A stretch of 37,870 nucleotides of DNA from the NCBI GenBank assembly GCA_016937995.1, contig JAFGVM010000022.1, forward strand, positions 1 to 37,870, read 5' to 3'. Each line of letters opens with the position of its first letter. The first letter of the stretch is position 1. The translations under genes and the position numbers were made by a program. The notes under the pieces were generated by a model that saw nothing but the letters and a program-made list of their open reading frames with translations, was not told the DNA's origin and did not search any database. The DNA is from Candidatus Delongbacteria bacterium. Its GTDB lineage: Bacteria; UBA4055. This document shows positions 30,620-37,870 of this stretch, piece after piece.

Positions 30620-33349
30620 ATGGAATTTAGAAAACTGGCTGAAAAGATAAAGAACAAAGGAAAATTTACCATTAAGATACCTGTCCCTGCATTAGGTTGT
30701 GGTGTTCTTGGATTATCTTTTGCAAAATATGACGTAAATATGGGTAAATACGCTTCTCAATTATTGAAAAGCTTAGAGTACCGTGGATACGATTCGACAG
30801 GAGCTGCTATACAGGATGACAAAGGCAATATTACTCTCAAGAAAGATGTTGGTGCCCCGTCTGAACTGGTTAGAACACTCGGTATAACAGATATGGAGGG
30901 AAAAATTTTCTGCGGCCAGGTAAGATGGGCTACATTCGGAGCAGTAACGCAGGAGAATGCTCAACCACACATAGTAAAATGTAAAAAGCACATATACGGA
31001 GCTCATAACGGTAATATTACAAATACACATTTTTTAAAATCTTTCCTTTCAAAAGAAGGTCACCGGATCGTTAGTGATAATGATGGTGAAATGCTCGTCC
31101 ATACTGTGGAACATTATTTTGATATGCATCTTGAAAAATATCCTGACAGCAAACATAATGATCATGATATCAGAAGACAGGCCATGGTAAATGCAATTCT
31201 TGATGCAACTGAAAAGGCTGTAGGATCTTTTGCTGCAGTAATTGTTGATCCTGTGACTGAGAAATCTTATGCTATTAAAGCCGGAAGCAGTCTATATGCA
31301 GGAAAAGGTCAAATCGACGGTAACGATTTTATACTTCTTTCTTCAGATCTTACGGCTGTTTTAAAGTTCACGAAAGATCTAATCAATCTGAGAGAAGGTA
31401 ATTTTATAGAGTATGACAGTAGTGAATATCAGGTTTATTCATATAAGGATATGAAAATAAAGCAAAAAGACGGTTCGGTTATTGAAAGAAAGAAAGGCGA
31501 TAAAATTCAGATAGACATTACAAGAAGTAAATTGAGAGCTGAAGATACAGAATTACATCCTCAATTTCATTTCTTTATGCATCAGGAGATCTACAATCAG
31601 GTTGAAAGCTCAAAGAATTTGATTACTTTCTTTAATAAAGGAAGTAAAACGACGAACGATCTTGATGCTTTGCTGAGGAACAATAAGTTGAAATCAAATG
31701 TACTTGATATTTCAAAAGCGATCTACAGGACCGAGTCTTTGAAAGAACAGAGAGAAATATTTTCTAAATTCAAAGATAGTAAGGATTTCCAGAAAATAGC
31801 GGATGATATAGCCGAAACTTTACCTGAGTTGAATACAGCCGTGAAGAAGAAAGATTTTATCAAGTATGAATTCTATTCAAGATACTCAAATGTATTTCTG
31901 GATATCATTGAAGGTGTAGAATATAAGAAAGATAATATACTTGCGGCTAAAGTACTTGATATAGGTGCAGAGCTGAGGGAATTAAAGAAATTCCATGAAC
32001 ACGTTGATCTTTTCTCAAGCATTATATTTGATGCCTGGAAAAATCATTCTACGATATATACTATCTCATGCGGAACATCCTATAATGCAACAAAGACCGC
32101 AGCTTTATTCTTCAATGAAATAGCAGGAATTAAGATAGCACCTATTTTACCAGGTAACTTCAGAGGTCAGTATTCAAATTCTATCAGAGAAAATGATGTT
32201 CTTCTCGGTGTAAGTCAGAGTGGTGAGACAAAAGATCTTATAGATATTTTCAATGATATTGATGACAGTGGAATCAAAGTTAAGAAGATTACTATAATAA
32301 ACAATGAGAATTCTACTTTGGCTCAGGAGAAGTGTGATTTCTATCTTCCTATCAAGTGTGGTCCTGAAATAGCTGTTCCGGCTACAAAAAGTTATATGAA
32401 TCAGGTATTATTATTCTATTACCTGGCTATAAAAGTGGGTGAGAAGCGCCTTGACGAGATCGAGGATAAAAAGCTGAACAGATCAATGAAGGAAAAGCTT
32501 GACAGAATGAAAGAAAACCTTCAATATATTCCTGATCTGATCGATGAGACCATAAGAACCACAGAATCCCAGGTTGATAAGATGGCAGATTCATTATATA
32601 TGGAACCAAGTATCCATATCCTTGCTACCAAGGTCAGTTCTGTTGCCGAAGAAGGTTCGTTAAAGATCAGAGAAACTGTTCTAAACCATACTCAGGGTAT
32701 TGAAGGATCTGAATTTAAGCATGGTCCAAATACTATTTTAGGCTTCAATACTATCTTTGGAACAAGAGATATTGAGAAATTCGTTAAATACAATAAAACA
32801 ATGAATAAATATGCTCTTAAAAAGGCTCAGGAAGCTAAATTGAATGAGAAAGATACTGCAAACCTTTTAGCAGATATCAGCAGCTATATGATCGAACCGG
32901 TTAAACCATTTAACATTTCTCCGAAAGCAAATCAGATATTCAATGAAGTCACTGAAAAATTCAAACTTGTTGACTCTTTTGATACAAACTATCCTTTGAT
33001 ATTCTTAACAGGACCTGATACAAGGGATGTTAATCTGACCATCTCTCAGATAAATACTCATAAGATCAGAGGTGCAAATACATACCTGATCGCTGAAGAT
33101 AATGATGATCTTATTAACAATGCAAGGTCAATTCCATCAGGTGATAAGCATTATGAGTTCATTTATGTAAAGTTACCTAAGACCGATGATACTTTGCTTT
33201 CAACATTCTCCAGTATGGTCGTTTTACAGCTTCTGGCTTTTAAAATGAGTGTTAAAAAGATGAAATATCTTAATAAACTTCATGTACCGTTACATGGCGT
33301 TCACCCGGATGTTCCTAAGAATGTATCTAAAAGTATTACAGTAGATTAA
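30620..33349 (+). CDS. glmS: Glucosamine-fructose-6-phosphate aminotransferase, large form with propeptide
   Basis: 909 aa against about 610 for usual GlmS. It makes GlcN-6-P from Fru-6-P and Gln, feeding peptidoglycan and LPS synthesis (MurA is in the same window). The glutaminase domain has the nucleophile at Cys27 (GCGVLG), then EYRGYDSTG, VRWATFG and AHNGNITN. MHQEIYNQ marks the inter-domain linker. Two SIS domains follow: ISCGTSYNATKT, VSQSGETKDL, PATKSYMNQ, FKHGPNTIL, ending PDVPKNVSKSITVD. About 110 extra residues lie between MHQEIYNQ and the first SIS domain; more lie in the C-terminal half. AAGGGGAG precedes ATG 30620. The 26 residues before Cys27 must be removed for it to act as N-terminal nucleophile. 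Confidence 0.88.
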   Translation: MEFRKLAEKIKNKGKFTIKIPVPALGCGVLGLSFAKYDVNMGKYASQLLKSLEYRGYDSTGAAIQDDKGNITLKKDVGAPSELVRTLGITDMEGKIFCGQVRWATFGAVTQENAQPHIVKCKKHIYGAHNGNITNTHFLKSFLSKEGHRIVSDNDGEMLVHTVEHYFDMHLEKYPDSKHNDHDIRRQAMVNAILDATEKAVGSFAAVIVDPVTEKSYAIKAGSSLYAGKGQIDGNDFILLSSDLTAVLKFTKDLINLREGNFIEYDSSEYQVYSYKDMKIKQKDGSVIERKKGDKIQIDITRSKLRAEDTELHPQFHFFMHQEIYNQVESSKNLITFFNKGSKTTNDLDALLRNNKLKSNVLDISKAIYRTESLKEQREIFSKFKDSKDFQKIADDIAETLPELNTAVKKKDFIKYEFYSRYSNVFLDIIEGVEYKKDNILAAKVLDIGAELRELKKFHEHVDLFSSIIFDAWKNHSTIYTISCGTSYNATKTAALFFNEIAGIKIAPILPGNFRGQYSNSIRENDVLLGVSQSGETKDLIDIFNDIDDSGIKVKKITIINNENSTLAQEKCDFYLPIKCGPEIAVPATKSYMNQVLLFYYLAIKVGEKRLDEIEDKKLNRSMKEKLDRMKENLQYIPDLIDETIRTTESQVDKMADSLYMEPSIHILATKVSSVAEEGSLKIRETVLNHTQGIEGSEFKHGPNTILGFNTIFGTRDIEKFVKYNKTMNKYALKKAQEAKLNEKDTANLLADISSYMIEPVKPFNISPKANQIFNEVTEKFKLVDSFDTNYPLIFLTGPDTRDVNLTISQINTHKIRGANTYLIAEDNDDLINNARSIPSGDKHYEFIYVKLPKTDDTLLSTFSSMVVLQLLAFKMSVKKMKYLNKLHVPLHGVHPDVPKNVSKSITVD

Positions 33350-33375
33350 TATCTATTACATAAACATAATCGCAG

Positions 33376-33402
33376 AGACGCTCAACCAGAGCGTCTTTTT
33401 TT
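33376..33402 (+). terminator. Intrinsic terminator after glmS
   Basis: AGACGCTC (33376-33383), loop AACCA, GAGCGTCT (33389-33396), then a T-run to 33402. An 8-bp perfect stem. Confidence 0.9.
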
Positions 33403-33937
33403 ATGCAATTTTTAGTTTGTCAACATATTTACCAGTAAAAAATTCCATTTCGTTAAAATAGGGAAGTTAAGGATCTCTAAGAAAGCATTTAATTTTTTCT
33501 CCACATATTTTTTCTTTAATTCACAGATCCAATTTACATTTCACACGTTATTCACACGTTATAACAATATGAATGTTAGTAAAATTCCATAGTACAAACA
33601 TTATTACACATACAGAACAAATACTTCAAAACATACCCAAAACCTTCAAACCGGCACAATGTCGCATAATATATATTATGTAAACTAATCGTATATATGA
33701 AAGGAAAGATTTGCAGTTCTGCCCTGTTTTAATAATTTAATTCTGCATATTACTTTTATTACTTGATTTATATAGTTTAAGGTGCATTTTCATTTTTTTA
33801 AACCCTTCTATTTTAACGAAATGCAATATCTTCAACATAATGTATTTAAATTTAAAAATATTTCATTGATTGCATTTGTTTGAAAAAAATTATACTTTTT
33901 ATCTAAATTGAAAATTAAAACAAATATGGAGTATTTT
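33403..33937. other. 535-bp AT-rich intergenic region upstream of lipoprotein gene
   Basis: No ORF can be supported. It holds a perfect 11-bp tandem repeat (33540-33561), a perfect 16-bp palindrome CATAATATATATTATG (33665-33680), and a 9-bp inverted repeat AAATGCAAT/ATTGCATTT (33819-33827 and 33869-33877). The second arm of that repeat lies next to a possible promoter: -10 TATACT at 33891-33896, or TTGAAA (33880-33885) with TAAATT (33904-33909). The layout looks regulatory. Confidence 0.5.
33540..33561. repeat. Perfect 11-bp tandem direct repeat
   Basis: TTCACACGTTA occurs twice without a gap (33540-33550 and 33551-33561). The 11-bp period is close to one helical turn, as for adjacent regulator sites on one face of the DNA. 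Confidence 0.7.
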
Positions 33938-34447
33938 ATGAAATTCAGAAGAATTGTATTGGTATTGACTATTTCACTACTCTCTTTCACCTTATTCAAC
34001 TGTGGTAGTAAGAAAGAAGCTTCTTCCGAACAGACACTCGAAACTAAGAAGGTAGTTAAAGATGAGATCGATCTTAAAACTCAGGAAGGTTATGAGAAAG
34101 TGATCACTTCACTTGGTATAACAATATTCGAAAATTCTGAGCTAAAAGAACTTAAAAAATCAGATTTTTATGGAAATGAAGTGATTGAGTACACTATACC
34201 GGTTGGAGAAGGAACTCCATTTGCAGACCATAAAGCTGCAGAAGACAGCTTAAAATCATTCTATAAAGCTGAATTAGAGGCTAAATTGATCCCTGATGGT
34301 TGGAATAAGTCTATCGGTGGTGATGAAAACAGAATGATGTTCATTAAAACTGGCGGGAAAGTTAAAATGTTCACAGTATCGATCTTTCCTTCAATGGCTG
34401 AAAACGACAGTACTAAGAAAACTTATCTGTTCAACTATAGCGATTAA
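33938..34447 (+). CDS. Putative lipoprotein
   Basis: 169 aa from ATG 33938, chosen for GGAG at 33928-33931 and because it gives a clean signal peptide; earlier ATG and TTG codons lack a ribosome site. The signal peptide KFRRIVLVLTISLLSFTLF ends in lipobox LFNC-G. A Ser/Glu/Lys-rich tether follows (GSKKEASSEQTLETKK), then a folded ~120-aa domain of alternating strands and helices with no recognised motif. The long upstream region with repeats and a terminator behind it suggest an individually regulated envelope lipoprotein. Function unknown. Confidence 0.78.
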   Translation: MKFRRIVLVLTISLLSFTLFNCGSKKEASSEQTLETKKVVKDEIDLKTQEGYEKVITSLGITIFENSELKELKKSDFYGNEVIEYTIPVGEGTPFADHKAAEDSLKSFYKAELEAKLIPDGWNKSIGGDENRMMFIKTGGKVKMFTVSIFPSMAENDSTKKTYLFNYSD

Positions 34448-34450
34448 TGC

Positions 34451-34479
34451 AAAATAGGGTAGAACCTCTACCCTATTTT
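34451..34479. terminator. Bidirectional terminator between lipoprotein and hsdR
   Basis: AAAATAGGGTAGA (34451-34463), a 3-base loop and TCTACCCTATTTT (34467-34479): a perfect 13-bp stem with A- and T-rich ends serving both converging genes. Confidence 0.8.
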
Positions 34480-34545
34480 AGTGGACAGTGGTCATTTCAT
34501 GTGGATCGCTATTTATAGGTTAGGTCTGCCAACTGTAAATTGCTA

Positions 34546-37419
34546 CTACGCAACCATTCCCTGAACGAATGTTTCTATAAACTCCTTCATTCTTTCAATG
34601 ATCCTGTCCCCTATTTCTCTGGCTTGCAGGACACTTGGTCGTTGGTCCAGGCATTTGAAGACATCATCTCTTAGCGGTTCCTGAGAATTGAATATATATG
34701 CATCTATAAGTGCTGCGAACTGCTTTTGATCCAGGTTTTCTTCTTCGCATATATCTTTCAGTGCCAGTCTTTTTTCTTCACTCCAGAATTTTTCGAATTC
34801 ATCTTCTATGGAATCTATATCATCAATTAGCGGTAGATTTTCTTCTATAAACTTTTCTATCAGTTCTCTTTTGCTTCTTAGTTCAACTTCACCTGCAAGT
34901 TTGTCGTATATGAATTTCTTTAGTGCATCAGGGTCAGTTTTCTTATCCTGCTTCATCTTTCCGATAAGCTTTATAATGTATGCTACATTGACAACATCTC
35001 TGTGAAGTAGTTCGACTTCAAAATCTATATCATTTAGTATTGACGACTTATCTTTTGTTTTGTCATTTTTTACTTTGTCATACAGGTCAAGGTATTTGCT
35101 TCTGTAGTCTGCAAAACTCTGCTCGGACATTGGTAGATCTTTCCAGCTGAAATCTACATAGGACTTTAATACATTGATCAGTCTTATCAGTTCACGGAAT
35201 ATTTTGATGAATTTCATTTCATCTTCTTCGGTAATCAGATCGTTCACACTGTCAACTGTAGGTGCAACGGTTAGAAGCTCTGAGAAAGCCTGACTGAATT
35301 TTCTTAATATAGCTTCGTAAGGCGGTATTATTATATCTTCAATAGCTTCTTTGTTTGAGAATAGCGTTATAGCATCATCTACTACATGTTTCAAGTTCCT
35401 GAAACAGAGGATATTTCCCTGAGATTTTTTCTTGTTATATATTCTGTTCGTCCTTGAAAATGCCTGAATTATACCGTGATATCTTAAATTCTTATCAACA
35501 TAGAGTGTATTGACCTTCTTTGCATCAAATCCAGTTAGGAACATATTTACTACAAGCAGGATATCCAGCCTGTCTTTAGCATCATTGAATGTTGGTTTTT
35601 CTCTCTCCTTCAGCCTTTTACTTATATCTTTGAAATAGTTTTCATACAGTTTGCCATCTTGTGTAGAATAATTTGTACCGTACATTTCGTTATAATCTGA
35701 AATTATATCATCAAGCTTTTCTCTATTGTGCTTCTCGTTATACATTGGTTTCGTTTCAGCTGCCAGAAGATAGTCTTCCTCCTCCGGAAGTAAATCTGCT
35801 ACTCCTTGTATCTCATCATTCGCACCGTAGGTAAATATCGCACCAATCCTCAGATCATGCTCACCTGCATCCTTTTTGGCTTTGAATATCTCATAATATT
35901 TTATCAAATTATCTATTCCACTGATTGCGAAAATGGATGAAAATTCCCGTCTGTGAGTTTTTTCATCATGATACTTTATGATATGGTCAGCTATCTTTTC
36001 AAGTCTTTCAGATGAATCTAAAATTTCTCTGGTATCTATATCTTCAACTTCTATATCAATGAAAGTATTTCCTTTCTGCCTGTATCTGCCTATGTATTCG
36101 ATGTTGAATTTGAGTACATTCTGATCACGGATCGCATCGGTTATTACATATTTGTGAAGACATTCCCCGAATAAATCCTTTGTGGTTCTTTTACCAAGAT
36201 CGGTCTTGAATGAATTTTCTGCAAAGATAGGAGTTCCTGTGAATCCGAATAGCTGTGCCGCATTGAAAAATTTCGTTATCCGCTTATGTGTCTCTCCGAA
36301 CTGGCTTCTGTGACATTCATCAAAGATAAACACCACCCGTTCGTCTCTAAGATGCCATATCTGCCTACTGTAAACATCTTTTATAGCATTGTTGAGTTTC
36401 TGAATGGTAGTAACAATGAGCTTTGTATCATCCTTTAATTGATCAAGGAGACCTTTGGTATTTTCTGTAGTATCTACACTGTCTTTCTTAAAATTATTGA
36501 ACTCGTTCATTGTCTGATAATCAAGATCCTTCCTGTCAACTACAAATACCACCTTCTTTACGGTTGGGAAATTCATTATGATCTGACTTGCCTTGAATGA
36601 TGTAAGTGTCTTACCTGAACCTGTTGTATGCCATATGTATCCGTTATCCTTATTTTCCTGCACCTGCTCAATTATTGATTCCACTGCATAATACTGATAC
36701 GGTCTGAGGATCATCAGCTTACCGAATGTTTCGTTGTGTACTATGTAGTGGGATATCATCTTTCCGAGATGGTTGGTATTTAGGAATGCATCGGTGAATT
36801 TTGTTAGGTCGGTTATATTTCTGTTGTCTTTATCTGCCCAGAAGAAAGTCTGCATGAAGTCCAACTGTCTGTTGTTGGCATAATATTTTGTATCTACTTC
36901 GTTGGATATTACGAACATTTGTACGAAGTTGAAGAGTCCTCTGTTTGTCCAGAATGAATGTAATTGATAGCGGTTGATCTGATTGAAAGCTTCTTTTAGC
37001 TCCAGTCCACGTCTTTTTAGTTCGATCTGAACCAGTGGAAGACCGTTTATGAGAATTGTAACATCGTATCTGTTCTTGTAAGTTCCTACCTGAGTTACCT
37101 GATTTGTTACCTGGAATATGTTTTCATTCCATTCGTCATTGTTAAAGAACCGGACATAGAAGCTGTCACCATCATCTCTTGTGAGATAAAACCTGTCACG
37201 TAAAGTCTTTGATTTCTGGAATATATTACCTTTTTCGAGGTGGTTCAGGATAGCATTGAATTCTCTGTCTGAGAAAACAGTATTGTTGAAAGCACCAAGC
37301 TGGACTTTCAGGTTTGAAAGAAGAGAATCCTCGTCATGGATCAAAACTCGCTCGTAATTTAAACCAACAAGTTGATCTATAAGGTTGTTTTCAAGTATGG
37401 CTTCTGGTTGTGTTGTCAT
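34546..37419 (-). CDS. hsdR: Type I restriction enzyme, restriction (motor) subunit
   Basis: 957 aa, slightly short for HsdR (about 1000-1040). The N-terminal nuclease domain has the PD-(D/E)xK residues Asp119 (RYDVTI) and Glu133-x-Lys135 (IELK), then QINRYQ (the Q-x-x-x-Y motif). The SF2 motor shows Walker A HTTGSGKTLTS (264-274), DECHRSQFG (DEAD box, from 367), GFTGTPI and QAFSRTNRIYN (motif VI). A helical C-terminal domain follows, which docks on the methylase. It cleaves DNA after translocation when complexed with HsdM and HsdS. Neither is in the window; they may lie beyond 37870. AAAAGAG precedes ATG 37419. Confidence 0.92.
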   Translation of the reverse strand: MTTQPEAILENNLIDQLVGLNYERVLIHDEDSLLSNLKVQLGAFNNTVFSDREFNAILNHLEKGNIFQKSKTLRDRFYLTRDDGDSFYVRFFNNDEWNENIFQVTNQVTQVGTYKNRYDVTILINGLPLVQIELKRRGLELKEAFNQINRYQLHSFWTNRGLFNFVQMFVISNEVDTKYYANNRQLDFMQTFFWADKDNRNITDLTKFTDAFLNTNHLGKMISHYIVHNETFGKLMILRPYQYYAVESIIEQVQENKDNGYIWHTTGSGKTLTSFKASQIIMNFPTVKKVVFVVDRKDLDYQTMNEFNNFKKDSVDTTENTKGLLDQLKDDTKLIVTTIQKLNNAIKDVYSRQIWHLRDERVVFIFDECHRSQFGETHKRITKFFNAAQLFGFTGTPIFAENSFKTDLGKRTTKDLFGECLHKYVITDAIRDQNVLKFNIEYIGRYRQKGNTFIDIEVEDIDTREILDSSERLEKIADHIIKYHDEKTHRREFSSIFAISGIDNLIKYYEIFKAKKDAGEHDLRIGAIFTYGANDEIQGVADLLPEEEDYLLAAETKPMYNEKHNREKLDDIISDYNEMYGTNYSTQDGKLYENYFKDISKRLKEREKPTFNDAKDRLDILLVVNMFLTGFDAKKVNTLYVDKNLRYHGIIQAFSRTNRIYNKKKSQGNILCFRNLKHVVDDAITLFSNKEAIEDIIIPPYEAILRKFSQAFSELLTVAPTVDSVNDLITEEDEMKFIKIFRELIRLINVLKSYVDFSWKDLPMSEQSFADYRSKYLDLYDKVKNDKTKDKSSILNDIDFEVELLHRDVVNVAYIIKLIGKMKQDKKTDPDALKKFIYDKLAGEVELRSKRELIEKFIEENLPLIDDIDSIEDEFEKFWSEEKRLALKDICEEENLDQKQFAALIDAYIFNSQEPLRDDVFKCLDQRPSVLQAREIGDRIIERMKEFIETFVQGMVA

Positions 37420-37457
37420 AATTGGCTCTTTTAATTTCTAATTTCAGAATTCTCAAT

Positions 37458-37516
37458 CCCGTACGGGTTCAACATTTTGAACCCTTATTCCCTTCCGGGC
37501 ACAAGTTATTGTGCCC
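37458..37516. repeat. Paired REP-like hairpins between higA-type gene and hsdR
   Basis: CCCGTACGGG palindrome (37458-37467) overlaps hairpin GGGTTCAA-CATT-TTGAACCC (37465-37484). After 12 bases comes GGGCACAA-GTTA-TTGTGCCC (37497-37516). The two hairpins have identical geometry: 8-bp stem, 4-base loop and CAA/TTG at the loop. The order resembles the inverted-repeat REP doublets mobilised by REP-associated tyrosine transposases; no such gene is in the window. Confidence 0.7.
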
Positions 37517-37520
37517 CTAC

Positions 37521-37541
37521 TTATCACTTATCACTTATCTC
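37521..37541. repeat. Three-copy heptamer repeat TTATCAC
   Basis: TTATCAC, TTATCAC, TTATCTC in tandem, overlapping the stop codon of the antitoxin gene. Slippage would alter its last residues or its stop. Confidence 0.6.
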
Positions 37542-37870
37542 TATTTTTTCCATATTTTCCTTTTTTTTCTCCTACGGCTACCAAATCATCATGCATGGTC
37601 TTGTAAGAATCTGTACTTTGTATCAGTACTTCTGCAGGTATACCCAATATAGAATGAAGTTTTTTTATCATATTTAAACTTAAATTTATTTTTTTATTCA
37701 ATACTTCAGATACTTTACTTTTTGAACCTATAATTTCAATAAGATCTTTATTCTTTAATCCCATTTGTTCCATTCTGAATTTTATCGCTTCGACAGGATC
37801 AGGCAGATCTATCTTATAATGAACATCTTCATAATCTTTTATCAAAAGAGCCAAAAGATCGAATTTGTCA
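37531..37870 (-). CDS. higA: HigA-type XRE-family antitoxin, 5'-truncated by window edge
   Basis: The frame stays open to the right edge, so the gene begins outside the window; TTG 37854 is an internal codon. The visible 113 residues match the COG5499 HigA pattern: LLALLIKDYEDVHYKIDLPD, then PVEAIKFRMEQMGLKNKDLI, a helix-turn-helix with SKVSEVLNKK as recognition helix, then MIKKLHSILGIPAEVLIQ. The basic tail KKGKYGKNRDK is unusual. HigA antitoxins neutralise the RNase toxin HigB, normally encoded just upstream, which here would lie beyond 37870. It sits next to hsdR, as often seen in defence islands. Confidence 0.85.
   Translation of the reverse strand, partial: DKFDLLALLIKDYEDVHYKIDLPDPVEAIKFRMEQMGLKNKDLIEIIGSKSKVSEVLNKKINLSLNMIKKLHSILGIPAEVLIQSTDSYKTMHDDLVAVGEKKGKYGKNRDK

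Noticed and set aside
37422-37677. Plus-strand ORFs of 66-76 aa near the right end
   Set aside because: They run antisense through the REP-like hairpins and the antitoxin gene, with biased composition and no ribosome site.
1-37870. tRNA, rRNA or CRISPR array
   Set aside because: No cloverleaf T-loop/CCA pattern, no rRNA-like stretch, and no regularly spaced repeats were found by eye. A tRNAscan or CRISPR search would be decisive.

Overview
The window is low-GC (roughly one third G+C by eye), gene-dense bacterial chromosome. Promoters read as sigma-70 type (TTGACT/TTGACA, 17 bp, TATATT/TAGATT), ribosome sites as GGAG/AAGGAG, and TTG starts are frequent. The gene set (a 999-aa DUF2723 protein, Rex, DUF5679, PilT, SppA, a large GlmS) and the short intergenic palindromes suggest an uncultured Gram-negative-type member of the FCB/Bacteroidota-related lineages, for example Delongbacteria- or Cloacimonadota-like. 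That placement is inference. No rRNA, tRNA, CRISPR array, prophage or transposase gene was seen.

Layout. 1-1042 (+): end of a methyltransferase gene and a GNAT acetyltransferase. 1056-4099 (-): purQ, a membrane protein and a PHP-domain hydrolase, apparently one operon. 4264-7252 (+): an M20 amidohydrolase, then a small duplicated-domain protein coupled to a PilT-type ATPase. 7302-12651 (-): asparaginase, a VanZ-like protein, DUF2723 and a UPF0104/LPG-synthase-TM protein. 13007-17360 (+): a tiny DUF5679 zinc-ribbon gene with its own promoter and terminator, a diacylglycerol-kinase-like gene, an unusual SppA and rex. 17385-29207 (-): a long co-directional run starting at a strong promoter: a predicted selenoprotein, mltG, an LPP20-like lipoprotein, uvrD/pcrA, a small double-winged-helix-like protein, rnz, pyrE, a 1052-aa STAND-type ATPase/TPR protein, murA and a membrane-anchored hypothetical. 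29391-34447 (+): a FemAB/GNAT-like gene, a 909-aa GlmS and a lipoprotein. 34546-37870 (-): hsdR and the 3' part of a higA-type antitoxin, probably the edge of a defence island.

Main discovery. The metallophosphoesterase-like gene at 28326-29207 is not a 230-aa ORF. It continues upstream through one in-frame TGA into a clean signal peptide. The TGA (29093-29091) lies exactly where Cys-Gly-Cys relatives carry the second Cys, giving Cys-Gly-[TGA]-Pro. It is followed by a 6-bp hairpin whose apical loop has GGUCU at +22 to +26 from the U of UGA, the register of the E. coli fdhF SECIS. I read this as a secreted selenoprotein with a degenerate metallophosphoesterase metal site and a Cys-Gly-Sec motif, possibly redox-active.

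Other notable points: MurA has Asp in place of the fosfomycin-target Cys. GlmS has its catalytic Cys at residue 27, so it needs a cleaved propeptide. SppA carries an outer-membrane-protein-like N-terminal domain. PilT has a duplicated N-terminal domain. The uvrD start lies inside a heptanucleotide tandem repeat. Several intergenic spaces hold REP-like hairpins, three of them with a shared CAA-N4-TTG core.
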